Below, piece by piece: positions 43,700 through 52,529 of a DNA stretch of 64,000 nt. This DNA is from Pseudomonas jessenii (lineage in GTDB: Bacteria > Pseudomonadota > Gammaproteobacteria > Pseudomonadales > Pseudomonadaceae): contig NZ_NIWT01000008.1 of the NCBI RefSeq assembly GCF_002236115.1, forward strand, positions 62,001 to 126,000. The letters run 5' to 3'. A program made the translations under genes and the position numbers. The notes beneath the pieces are model-generated. The model saw nothing but the letters and a program-made list of their open reading frames with translations. It ran no database searches and was not told the origin of the DNA. Numbering within the stretch: position 1 is the stretch's first letter; each line of letters starts with the position of its first letter.

Positions 43700-46256
43700 G
43701 ATGGAATTGCTCTCGAATGGTTGGGGCATTGGCCACGCCCTGATTGATAGGAACATTCTCTGCGGATTGCGTCATGGGCTCGCTTCGAACAGTTTCCACT
43801 GCTGTGGTTCGGGACCTGGGCAAGACATGTCCTGGACTGCAAAGCACGAAATGCGACAGCGCCGGTATCAGCACCAATGCGCCGACCATGTTCCAGACAA
43901 ACATGAACGTCAGCAGGATGCCCATGTCGGCCTGGAACTTGATCGGCGACCAGGCCCAGGTGATCACGCCCGCCGCCAGCGTGATACCCACCAGGGCCAC
44001 GACTTTTCCGGTAAAGGCGACCGAGTTCTTGTAGGCCTCGGTCAAAGACAGACCGGCACGTTGCTGAGCCAACTGGACGCTGAGGAGGTACAGCGCGTAG
44101 TCCACGCCGATGCCCACACCCAAGGCAATCACCGGCAACGTGGCAACCTTCACGCCCATACCCAGCCAGACCATCAGGGCCTCGCAGAGAATCGAGGTCA
44201 GCATCAACGGTACCACCGCCACCACCACCGCGCGCCAACTGCGGAAGGTGATGAAGCAGAGCATGATCACCGCGCCATACACGTAGAACAGCATGGTGCG
44301 GTTGGCTTCGCGCACGACGATGTTGGTCGCAGCTTCAATTCCGGCGCTGCCGGCCGCCAGCATGAATTGACGATCATCGGTGCTGTGTTCACGGGCAAAG
44401 GCATCGGCGACCTTTACCACGTTGTCGAGGGTCTCGGCCTTGTGGTCGGCAAGATAGGCCACCACCGGCATCATCGAACAATCGTTATTGAACAGCTCGG
44501 GGTTATTCACCGAGGCCTGCTGCGCGCCGTAATTGAGCACATCCTGATTACGTGCGATGGTCAGCATCTTCGGGTTGCCCTCGTAAGAGCCCGCCGTGAT
44601 TTGCCGCACCGCGTTAACCAGCGACACGGTGGTTTGCACGCCGGGTTGCTGCTGCAACAGCCAGCCCATACGATCGGCTTCCACCAGGGTTTCGTACTTC
44701 AGGCACCCTTCCTTAGCGGTCTTAATCATCACCGCGAACTGGTCGCTCGACAGTGAGTAGTTGGCGGTGATGTAGGCATTGTCGCGGTTGTAACGCGAGT
44801 CCGCCCGCAGCTCGGGGGCGCCCGGGTCGAGGTCACCGATCTTCAATTGGGTGCTGACCATGAAACCGCCTACCGCCAGCAGGCCCGCCACCACGACTGC
44901 ACCGGTTGCCCAACGGCGTTCGGTAAAGCGATCGAGGAAACGCCAGAGATTGCCCAGCCCCTTGCCATGCAGTTCCTTGTTTTCCTGGCGCAGGGTACGG
45001 GCGGCTGCCTTGCGACTGACTCCGCAATAGGACAGCAGCACCGGCAACAGCACCAGGTTGGTGAAGATCAGTACGGCTACGCCAATGCTGGCGGTGACCG
45101 CCAGGTCCTGGATCACCGGAATGTCGATCAGCAACAGCACGGCGAAGCCCACGGCATCGGCCAACAGTGCGGTGAGGCCAGCGAGGAACAAGCGGCGAAA
45201 GGTGTAGCGCGCAGCCACCAGTTGGTGGGTGCCGCGTCCGACGTCCTGCATGATGCCGTTCATCTTCTGGGCGCCATGGGACACGCCGATGGCAAACACC
45301 AGGAATGGCACCAGGATCGAGAACGGATCAAGCGCATAACCCAGCAGTGTTACCAGCCCAAGCTGCCAGGCCACGGCAACCACTGAACAGAGAATGACCA
45401 ATGCTGTGCTGCGCACACAGCGGGTGAAGAAAAAAATGATGGCGGTGGCGATCAGCGCGGCGGCGGCGAAATACATCATCATCTGGACCAGGCCATCCAG
45501 CAGGTCGCCGACCAGCTTGGCGAAACCAATCACACGGATCTTGATCGGCCCTTTGCCCTCCTCGCCCGCCACGCGAACGCTGCCAGCGAATTCGTACCGG
45601 GTTCGCAGTTGCTCTTCCAGAGTCTTCGAGAACTGGTGGTAGTCGATGGCCTTGCCGGTGACCGGGTCTTTCTCCAGCAACGGCACGAAGATCATGCTCG
45701 ACTTGAAATTGTTGCCGACCAGGCTACCGACGATACCGGACCGGGCAATGTTCTGACGCAACTGCTCGACGCTCTTGGCCGAGCCGTCATAGACGTCCGG
45801 CATCACCGGCCCACCGCGGAAGCCCTCCTCGGTCACTTCAGTCCAGCGTACTGCCGGGGTCCAGAGCGACTTCATCCAGGCACGATCCACCCCCGGGGTA
45901 ACGAACAGCGTGTCGTTGACCTGCTTGAGCACCTCGAGGTAATGCGGATCGTAAATATCGCCTTCGCTATTTTCCACCACCACCCGCACCGCATTGCCCA
46001 ACCCACGCAGGGACTGACGGTTGTCCAGGTAGTTCTGGATGAACGGCTGGCTCTGCGGGAGCATCTTCTCGAAGCTGGCGGTGAGTGTCAGTCGAGTGAC
46101 CGCGAAGTAACCGAGCAGGACGGTCATGGCCAGGCAGGTCACCACCACCAGCAACCGATTATTGAAGATCAACCGTTCGAGCAGGTTGCCGGAGCGTGCA
46201 TCGAAGACCTTGAGTTCCCGGATCACCGGCATCGTATCGAGTTCGTAATTAGCCAT
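43692..46256 (-). CDS. RND/MMPL-family efflux or lipid transporter
   Basis: An inner-membrane protein of 854 residues with about 12 membrane segments in two repeats (VLLGYFAVTRLTLTASFEKM; FAIGVSHGAQKMNGI; LPVIALGVGIGVDYALYLLS). Each repeat is followed by a large periplasmic loop. This branch accompanies DUF1302 and DUF1329 genes in catabolic clusters and probably moves a hydrophobic substrate or intermediate. It overlaps the acyl-CoA dehydrogenase gene and follows the YCF48-like gene after 36 bases. Confidence 0.9.
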   Translation of the reverse strand: MANYELDTMPVIRELKVFDARSGNLLERLIFNNRLLVVVTCLAMTVLLGYFAVTRLTLTASFEKMLPQSQPFIQNYLDNRQSLRGLGNAVRVVVENSEGDIYDPHYLEVLKQVNDTLFVTPGVDRAWMKSLWTPAVRWTEVTEEGFRGGPVMPDVYDGSAKSVEQLRQNIARSGIVGSLVGNNFKSSMIFVPLLEKDPVTGKAIDYHQFSKTLEEQLRTRYEFAGSVRVAGEEGKGPIKIRVIGFAKLVGDLLDGLVQMMMYFAAAALIATAIIFFFTRCVRSTALVILCSVVAVAWQLGLVTLLGYALDPFSILVPFLVFAIGVSHGAQKMNGIMQDVGRGTHQLVAARYTFRRLFLAGLTALLADAVGFAVLLLIDIPVIQDLAVTASIGVAVLIFTNLVLLPVLLSYCGVSRKAAARTLRQENKELHGKGLGNLWRFLDRFTERRWATGAVVVAGLLAVGGFMVSTQLKIGDLDPGAPELRADSRYNRDNAYITANYSLSSDQFAVMIKTAKEGCLKYETLVEADRMGWLLQQQPGVQTTVSLVNAVRQITAGSYEGNPKMLTIARNQDVLNYGAQQASVNNPELFNNDCSMMPVVAYLADHKAETLDNVVKVADAFAREHSTDDRQFMLAAGSAGIEAATNIVVREANRTMLFYVYGAVIMLCFITFRSWRAVVVAVVPLMLTSILCEALMVWLGMGVKVATLPVIALGVGIGVDYALYLLSVQLAQQRAGLSLTEAYKNSVAFTGKVVALVGITLAAGVITWAWSPIKFQADMGILLTFMFVWNMVGALVLIPALSHFVLCSPGHVLPRSRTTAVETVRSEPMTQSAENVPINQGVANAPTIREQFHHG

Positions 46257-46292
46257 AACGTTTTTTGTCTCTTTTGTTGTACGGCAGTGGGC

Positions 46293-47369
46293 TTATTCGA
46301 GAGGTAATTGACGCAAGCCACGAGCACCCGCGAGCACCAGCGATCCGGTTGCGGATACCAGTGCGCCGGCCACCGGCGCCAGGCCGTTTTGTGGCTGCAG
46401 TTTGAAACTGATGCCGTCATCGACGCTCACCAGTACATGGCCAGCCTGGCTCAGCAGGATGATTCGCCCATCGACGGTCACCGTACTGGCCGTGATGCTC
46501 ACGGGTAGCCCCAACTCGACCTTGCTCCAGCTGGCACCCCCATCGACGCTGCGATACGCATTGCCACGCAAGCCAAACACCAGCACCGCACCGGGTTTGC
46601 CGGTAATGCCGAAGTAGGTGCCGTTGTAAGGGGTCGGGATGGCGTGGAAACGTTCGACCGTCGGGTCGAGTTTGAGCACCAGGCCCTGTTCGCCGACGAT
46701 GAACAGCTGATTGCCGACCGAATGCAGCGCATACAGGTTCAGCGCACTCGGGTTGTCCGTGCGATCAAGCCACGGCGTCCAGGTCAGACCACCGTCGTCG
46801 GTTCGGAAAATCAGGTTGAAGGCGCCAATGATGTAGCCGACATGATCGTTCTCGAACCAGACATCGAGGAATGGCTTGTCGGCGCCCTCGTCGGCCATGC
46901 GCCGGGCTTCGATCAGCCGGGTGGCGAGCACCTCATTGTCCGGCTGCGCGGCGGCCTGTTTTTGGTAATAGGCGAGCAAGGTCGGTCCGACCTCGCGGCC
47001 GTCGAACTGGCGGATCCAGGTTTCGCCGGCGTCGCTGCTGTGCAGCACCACACCGTCGTGCCCCACCGCCCAGCCCTGGGACGGACTGGGGAAATGCACG
47101 GCGACCAGATCAGAGCTGACCGGGACCTGAGCCTGTTGCCAGTGCCCGCCAGCATCATCGGAATACACAATGTGCCCGCGTTGGCCCACCGCAATCAGGC
47201 GCTCCCCGGCCCGGGCCAGCCCGGTGAACATCGACCGGGCAGCCAGTTCACTCGGCTGTGCCGGGGTGTCGAGCACATCGGTAAACCCGCCGGCGATCAC
47301 CGGGCGGATAAATGGCACGGCCAAGGCAGCCGCCAACGCCGCAAGCAAAAACCACTTGATCATCGTCAT
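46293..47369 (-). CDS. YCF48/BNR-repeat beta-propeller protein, exported
   Basis: A protein of about 358 residues with signal peptide MTMIKWFLLAALAAALAVPF. It has repeated Ser/Asp-Gly-Gly-x-x-Trp motifs (YSDDAGGHWQQ, HSSDAGETWIRQ, RTDDGGLTWTPW, RSVDGGASWSK), the YCF48/photosystem stability factor pattern. Such propellers sit beside RND and DUF1302/1329 genes in several Pseudomonas clusters. Its exact partner is unknown; the RND protein is likely. The frame is open further upstream into the REP sequence but that has no start support. Confidence 0.84.
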   Translation of the reverse strand: MTMIKWFLLAALAAALAVPFIRPVIAGGFTDVLDTPAQPSELAARSMFTGLARAGERLIAVGQRGHIVYSDDAGGHWQQAQVPVSSDLVAVHFPSPSQGWAVGHDGVVLHSSDAGETWIRQFDGREVGPTLLAYYQKQAAAQPDNEVLATRLIEARRMADEGADKPFLDVWFENDHVGYIIGAFNLIFRTDDGGLTWTPWLDRTDNPSALNLYALHSVGNQLFIVGEQGLVLKLDPTVERFHAIPTPYNGTYFGITGKPGAVLVFGLRGNAYRSVDGGASWSKVELGLPVSITASTVTVDGRIILLSQAGHVLVSVDDGISFKLQPQNGLAPVAGALVSATGSLVLAGARGLRQLPLE

Positions 47370-47402
47370 TATTGTTATCTCGAATGCACACCACCGCGCC
47401 CT

Positions 47403-47491
47403 TGTGGGAGCGAGCCTGCTCGCGATGAGGCCAACACATTCAACGCAGAGGTCGACTGTCAGACCGATTCGCGAGCAGGCTCGCTCCCACA
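47403..47491. repeat. Pseudomonas REP palindrome pair (REPIN)
   Basis: Two inverted copies of TGTGGGAGCGAGCCTGCTCG (47403.. and the complement ending 47491) are separated by about 43 bases. They lie between the DUF1329 and YCF48-like genes. These are typical mobile repeats of the P. fluorescens group and may form hairpins in mRNA. Confidence 0.92.
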
Positions 47492-47506
47492 GAGGGAATC
47501 GGTGTG

Positions 47507-48868
47507 TCAGCGGATGCCGGTACCGGCCAGAGATTCCGGTGCCCATTGGGCCTTGGAAAGCGGCTCGATGTATTTGATACCGCCGTACGGGCCGTACAGA
47601 CCAAGGATGGTGTAGCTGCCGGAAACGAAGTCATAGAACATGTGGTTGTCAGCGTTCGGCGCTTGCACGTCATAGCTGTAGGCCATGTGCGCGAAGGCAC
47701 CGCGATAGAGCTGACCACGGGCGTCATACTCGTCGGAGGCCAGAGCGATCCAGCTATCCTCGTCGAGGTAGAAGGTGCGTTTGTTGTAGATATGCCGCTT
47801 GCCAGGCTTCAACGTCGCCTCGACGACCCATACCCGGTGGAGTTCCCAGCGCGCCAGGTCAGGGTTGATGTGGTTCGGTGTGGTGATGTCGGCCGCTTTC
47901 TCGTGATAGTTGAGCTTGTAGGTATTGTATGGAACGACCATCTCCTTCTTGCCGACCAGTTTGAAGTCGAAGCGGTCCATGGCACCGGCGAACACCCAGG
48001 AATCGTCATAGGTCGAGCCACCGGCCGAGCCTGGATTCGGTGTGTCATAAGCAATGTCCGGCGCCAGTTTCACCCGGCGTTGCCCGGGCAAATATTGCCA
48101 AGCGCGACGGGGCTGCTTCAATGGGTTGACGGCATCCTGCAACAGGATCGCTTCACCGGCGCGACGGGCCGGCCCCTGGTAGTAGAACTTGGTCTTGAAG
48201 AAGATATCGCTCTCATTGGCCGCCGTGGTACGGGCCGGGTCGTACAGCGGATATTCGAGGTAGACGTTGCCGGAGGTAGCCAGGCTCGCGTGCCCGGACG
48301 AGTCGACGTTCCACGAGTCGAACTTGGTATTGATGGCATGCCCCTGGTAGCGCAACAGGTGATTCCACATGGCTTCATTGCCATCGTTGGGGATCGGGAA
48401 CGGCACGCCCGGCAAGGCATTCTCCAGAGCGACTCCACCCTCGAGGGATTTGGTGCCGACGGCATTTTTCGCAGTGTTGTCCAGCAGTCGTTGCGGCAAG
48501 GCCACGGTACGGTGGGTCGGATAGACATCGACTCGAAACGACGGGAAGCGCTTGAGCAATTCCTGGGTCGAGACGGTCAGCTTGTCTGCAAATTGCGCGG
48601 CATTTTTCCCGGTGATCACCACCCTCGGCTTTTCCGCCTCGAAGGGGTCGGGACGCATGGAGCTGCCCTTCTGAAACGAAGCGGGTGGTGTGGTCAGCCC
48701 GCCGGTGTAAGCCGGGATACTGCCGTCGGCGTTACCCGCCTTCTCGGCACCGACGCCGGTCAAGGTGATACCGAGCCTGGCCGCCTGATCCGGGGATACG
48801 GCCGCATGGGCGGTGCCGGCGACGGCCAGCGCCAGGGTGGTGGCCAGTAAAGATTTGACGAATTTCAT
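47507..48868 (-). CDS. DUF1329 periplasmic/outer-membrane-associated protein
   Basis: A protein of 453 residues with signal peptide MKFVKSLLATTLALAVAGTA and AGGAGA 7 bases upstream. The DUF1329 body shows LARWELHRVWVVEATLKPGK and KRTFYLDEDSWIALASDEYD, with a LolA/LppX-like fold known for lipid handling. It nearly always pairs with a DUF1302 barrel, as here (32-base gap). Transport of a hydrophobic substrate to or from the barrel is inference. Confidence 0.9.
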   Translation of the reverse strand: MKFVKSLLATTLALAVAGTAHAAVSPDQAARLGITLTGVGAEKAGNADGSIPAYTGGLTTPPASFQKGSSMRPDPFEAEKPRVVITGKNAAQFADKLTVSTQELLKRFPSFRVDVYPTHRTVALPQRLLDNTAKNAVGTKSLEGGVALENALPGVPFPIPNDGNEAMWNHLLRYQGHAINTKFDSWNVDSSGHASLATSGNVYLEYPLYDPARTTAANESDIFFKTKFYYQGPARRAGEAILLQDAVNPLKQPRRAWQYLPGQRRVKLAPDIAYDTPNPGSAGGSTYDDSWVFAGAMDRFDFKLVGKKEMVVPYNTYKLNYHEKAADITTPNHINPDLARWELHRVWVVEATLKPGKRHIYNKRTFYLDEDSWIALASDEYDARGQLYRGAFAHMAYSYDVQAPNADNHMFYDFVSGSYTILGLYGPYGGIKYIEPLSKAQWAPESLAGTGIR

Positions 48869-48900
48869 GGGATGTCTCCTGTTGCAAGGCAACGGTTCGA

Positions 48901-50727
48901 TCAAATAGTCGTTTTGAAAGTGAAAGTGACCATGCCGCGATCCTTGAGCTGGGCCGGTGTACCGCCAAAGGCGGTGGTTTGTCCGGGCACGCAGTTGTAC
49001 TGCCCGTTGGCACCCGGTGCCGCGCCAGCGCCTGGATTGACTGCACTGCCAGGTGAATCGCAGGTATCGAACGGACCGAAGTTGTCCACGTACTTCAGGT
49101 CAAAACGGTACTGGTTGCGCACGTCCATGCCGACGCCGACCGAGTAGCTGCCGGAGTCCTCGTTACCGCCGAGCTGGACGGCGGAGTTGCCGTTAAGGCC
49201 GACGTTGTAAGTCATCGGCAGGTACATATCGATGCCGGGGAACACCTGGTACCAGGTCGGGTTGAAGTTGACGCCGACGATGTAGTTGTCCTTGGAGACC
49301 TTGTCGGTACCGTGGTACCAGTCTTCGCCCTTAAACAATTGTTTGTTGTCGGTCACGTCCAGCCAGCGGCTGTAACCGAGTTCGACCAGCAACGAAGCGC
49401 TGTCCCAGACCGGTGTGTCGGCAAAGGTGGTCAGGCCGTTGAGCACCGCGTGCACGGTGTTGCCGCGAGCCACGCCGTTTTCGCCGTTGAAGCTGCCGAT
49501 GAAACCGGGCACGCCGCGGGCGGCCGCAGCCGGATTGACGGTCGCGGGGACGCTGGCCAGCGGCATGTTTTCGCGGTAGTTCAGGTCGAAACCGACGCTG
49601 ACCCCGGCGATGCTTTTCGACAGGCTGATGCCATAGATATCGATGTCATCGACATAGAACTGGTTGTAGCTGCCAGCATTACCCGAGATCAGCTGCGCCG
49701 GGCCGATGGCGGTCGGTTGCAGGGCCAGGTTGGGCAAGATGTCAGAGGTGTTGCGGTAGTAGAAACCCAGGGTGCCGTCCAGCCACTCCGGGCTCCACTT
49801 GGCCATCAGACCGAAGTCGCCGTGCTTGTCCGGGGTGAAGGTATGGCCATTGCTCAGGCGCAGGAACTGGTTGGCGCCAATCGGCCCGGGCACGCCGAAG
49901 AGCGGGTTGAGACCACCGATCAGCGACAGGTTGTGCCCGCCATTCTGCAGGCCATCGTTGAAGCCCAGATACGTGCCGGACTCCGGCACCCGCGAAGCGT
50001 CCCAGTCGAGAAAGTACTGTGCCCCCAGGGTCAGCTCCGGGCTGACCGTCAAACTGGTGGACAGCTGGTTACGCGGGATGAACAGCTCCTTGGCTTCGGT
50101 GCCTGGCACTGCCAGCGCCTTGGAAAGGTCCAGGCCGGATTGGCCGAAACTGTTGCCGTGGGCAAAGGCCAGGATGCTTTCACCCCAGTACTGGGTGTGC
50201 TTGCCGAGCTTGGCGCTGAGCAGCGACTCTTCGCCGATTTCCGTGCTGCCAAAGACGAAGGCATCGAGGATTTCGGCCGATGGGCCGTTGTAGTAGCGAT
50301 CGACATAACCGCTCACGTGTCGGGAGTCCGGCCGACCACTATTGAGCTGATTGGTCGCCGCATTGTCGCTGCCGACATCGTCGTAGGCATGGTCATACCA
50401 ACTGTTGGCACTGACGCGAAAACCGGCTTTCTGTTGGTAGGTCACGTCCAGTTCGGAGAGCACGTCCAGGCGCTGGGACACTGCACTGCCCGATGAGAAG
50501 TTGCGATTACCGTCGTTGTTATTCCACGAGTTGGCCAGTTTCGAGTTGGGGCTTTCGACGCGCTGGGCGTAGTTGAACTTGAAGGTGTTGTCGAAACGTA
50601 CGGTCCAGTCTTCATTGCCCGTACCGATTTCCACGGCTTGCACGGGCGCGATGCCCAAGCCGGTCAGGGTCGCGCAAGCCAGAAGCCCTCGACGCAGGTT
50701 TGCACGGCAGTTCTTATTGTTGTTCAT
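48901..50727 (-). CDS. DUF1302 outer-membrane beta-barrel protein
   Basis: A protein of 608 residues with signal peptide (LRRGLLACATLTGLGIAPVQ-AVE). Alternating aromatic strands and a final Phe/Ile (MVTFTFKTTI) suit a C-terminal barrel strand. The block GESILAFAHGNSFGQSGLDL recalls the DUF1302 core. With DUF1329 and RND proteins it likely forms an uptake or export route for a lipid-like compound. Confidence 0.9.
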   Translation of the reverse strand: MNNNKNCRANLRRGLLACATLTGLGIAPVQAVEIGTGNEDWTVRFDNTFKFNYAQRVESPNSKLANSWNNNDGNRNFSSGSAVSQRLDVLSELDVTYQQKAGFRVSANSWYDHAYDDVGSDNAATNQLNSGRPDSRHVSGYVDRYYNGPSAEILDAFVFGSTEIGEESLLSAKLGKHTQYWGESILAFAHGNSFGQSGLDLSKALAVPGTEAKELFIPRNQLSTSLTVSPELTLGAQYFLDWDASRVPESGTYLGFNDGLQNGGHNLSLIGGLNPLFGVPGPIGANQFLRLSNGHTFTPDKHGDFGLMAKWSPEWLDGTLGFYYRNTSDILPNLALQPTAIGPAQLISGNAGSYNQFYVDDIDIYGISLSKSIAGVSVGFDLNYRENMPLASVPATVNPAAAARGVPGFIGSFNGENGVARGNTVHAVLNGLTTFADTPVWDSASLLVELGYSRWLDVTDNKQLFKGEDWYHGTDKVSKDNYIVGVNFNPTWYQVFPGIDMYLPMTYNVGLNGNSAVQLGGNEDSGSYSVGVGMDVRNQYRFDLKYVDNFGPFDTCDSPGSAVNPGAGAAPGANGQYNCVPGQTTAFGGTPAQLKDRGMVTFTFKTTI

Positions 50728-50896
50728 CTAACGGACTCACCTTTTTCTATGATTCATTCGCCCACGTCGATGCCTTCGGCCCTCGCCCCAGCCATTTCGC
50801 AGGTCTGTCGGGCAATCCGGCGAGTCGCGGACTGTCTACTTTCTGAGGCAGCCTGCGCTGGCAAGACGCCAAAGCAGGCTGTCGTGGTGGCGTGAC

Positions 50897-51973
50897 TCAG
50901 TCGCCGTAGTCGATGCTGCCGTCGAGCTTCGGTGGTATCAGCACTTGCTCGCGCTCCATTGCCTTATCCGGCATGCACAGGGTGGCGCCGCGCAGGACCT
51001 GGGCCATGACTGCCGGATCCATTGGCGGGAACAGGGCCGGGTCCGGAGCCTGTTCGTGCTTCTGCCGGCGCGGGCCCATCGAGCTGAGCAGCTTCTCGAG
51101 CCCTGGCGGGTGGAAGGTGACCAAAATCAGCATGTCCTCGTCGCCCGTGTTGACGAAGCTGTGCCGCACCCAGCGGTCGACGTAAGCCAACGAACCCGGC
51201 CCGACCGCAAGGCGCTGTTCGTCCACCACCACATAACCGCTGCCCTTGACCACCAGCAGCACCTCCTCGTTGGCAGTGTGCGCATGGCTGGGTATGAAGC
51301 CGCCCGGGGGCAGTACCTGGCCGCCTACAATCATGTAGTTGGAGGGATAGTTCTTCGGACTGAGCTTGAGATAGATATAGCCACCCGGCGGCGGCTGCCA
51401 GAAGTCGTCACTCTCGTCCGGTCCGACGACCAGGGCCCCGCCCTTCTTCAACCCGGCACCGCGCGCTGACTCATCGTCGGCCCAGCGTGCGGGGCGCATC
51501 AGTTCTTTCCAGTTCGCCGGAGCCTCGAAGGGATCGGGAGCTGCGTCCCCAGGAGTGCGCGGGCGCCCGATGGCGGCATAGGCCTCTTCGAGTCCCGGCG
51601 GCCACACTGTGAAGAAGATCTTCAGATCTTCCTGGCCGTCGTTGCGCATCCCCATGCTCACGTTGCGCCCACCGGCGACCAGGCTGCCCTGGCTGACGCG
51701 CTGTACCTTGCCATCGACCGTGGCCTCGCCACTGCCGGCCATCACGTACCACAACTTGTCGCAGGCACGATGGGCTTGCTGCGGAATCTCACCTCCTGCA
51801 GGCAAGACCTGGAAACCGTTGGCGATCATGTTGTTCGGGAAGGTCGCCGGCACATACTTCAAAGTGACATAGCCACCCATCGGTTGCGGCATCCACCAGG
51901 ACTCGCCCTCCTCGTCGCCGAGCAGACCGGTCGGCCCTTTGTCCCACCCCAGCTGTCGTTCTTCACTACTCAT
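50897..51973 (-). CDS. Bicupin domain protein
   Basis: A protein of 358 residues from MSSEERQLGWDKGPTGLLGD (AGGAG 7 bases upstream). Two cupin barrels are visible: the first with GGEIPQQAHRACDKLWYVMAG, the second with GGFIPSHAHTANEEVLLVVKG, quoted here in part. The second keeps His-x-His and Glu as metal ligands, while the first has only one clear His. Bicupins include oxalate decarboxylases, gentisate-type dioxygenases and binding proteins. It is 13 bases downstream of RidA. Confidence 0.8.
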   Translation of the reverse strand: MSSEERQLGWDKGPTGLLGDEEGESWWMPQPMGGYVTLKYVPATFPNNMIANGFQVLPAGGEIPQQAHRACDKLWYVMAGSGEATVDGKVQRVSQGSLVAGGRNVSMGMRNDGQEDLKIFFTVWPPGLEEAYAAIGRPRTPGDAAPDPFEAPANWKELMRPARWADDESARGAGLKKGGALVVGPDESDDFWQPPPGGYIYLKLSPKNYPSNYMIVGGQVLPPGGFIPSHAHTANEEVLLVVKGSGYVVVDEQRLAVGPGSLAYVDRWVRHSFVNTGDEDMLILVTFHPPGLEKLLSSMGPRRQKHEQAPDPALFPPMDPAVMAQVLRGATLCMPDKAMEREQVLIPPKLDGSIDYGD

Positions 51974-51986
51974 GGTGTGCTCCTGA

Positions 51987-52373
51987 TCAAGCGGACTGCG
52001 CAATGACGGCGATGGCCTGGATCTCCACCAGCAGTTGCGGCAGCACCAGCTCGGCCTGGACCGTGGCGCGTGCCGGTTTATGCTCGCCAAAGCATTCCTG
52101 CCAGACCTGATCGAATACCTTGTATTCGGCAAAGCTCTTCACATAAACCGTGGCACTGACGACATCGGTCAGGCGGGCCCCGGACTCGGCCAGCACCGCA
52201 GCGACGTTGGCGATGGTCTGGCGAGTCTGCTCGGCCATTGCGGCATCGCCGGTCAGTTTGCCCTGCGCATCAACGCCGACCTGGCCGGCGACAAACACCA
52301 GGTTGGCAGCCTGGATGCCCTGTGAGTAACCGCCCTGCGGCGGCATCACGGTAGTGGGGTTGATTATTTTCAT
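51987..52373 (-). CDS. RidA-family enamine/imine deaminase
   Basis: A protein of 128 residues starting MKIINPTTVMPPQGGYSQGI with GGGAG 6 bases upstream. The RidA pattern is clear (SQGIQAANLVFVAGQVG, RATVQAELVLPQLLVEIQAI). RidA hydrolyses reactive imines or enamines; the catalytic Arg is in PARATVQ. In this cluster it may act on a pathway intermediate. It heads a unit with the bicupin gene and has a perfect palindrome about 110 bases upstream. Confidence 0.9.
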   Translation of the reverse strand: MKIINPTTVMPPQGGYSQGIQAANLVFVAGQVGVDAQGKLTGDAAMAEQTRQTIANVAAVLAESGARLTDVVSATVYVKSFAEYKVFDQVWQECFGEHKPARATVQAELVLPQLLVEIQAIAVIAQSA

Positions 52374-52484
52374 TTGAGACTCCCATTGAGGCTGAATGCG
52401 CATCTGCTTGGCGACGCGATAGAGCAAGAATGGAGGCTGGGGAGGAGCAGCCCTATCCTTCTGATTGACGATTTTCTGGAGGGA

Positions 52485-52506
52485 GACTCATCTATTCGGA
52501 TGAGTC
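52485..52506. promoter_or_regulatory. Perfect palindrome upstream of ridA, site 1 of a shared motif
   Basis: GACTCATC-TATTCG-GATGAGTC has perfect 8-base arms. Its right 16 bases (52491..52506, TCTATTCGGATGAGTC) recur with few changes at 63157 and 63240. Likely an operator of the MalT-type LuxR protein encoded beside it, by inference. Confidence 0.55.
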
Positions 52507-52529
52507 GATCAGCGGAGCAGTCTGCCGAA

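Noticed and set aside
41987..43747. 586-codon plus-strand frame opposite the acyl-CoA dehydrogenase
   Set aside because: Antisense shadow with no ribosome site; the opposite strand has clear dehydrogenase motifs.
47504..48850. 448-codon plus-strand frame opposite DUF1329
   Set aside because: Antisense shadow; DUF1329 has a signal peptide, ribosome site and family match.
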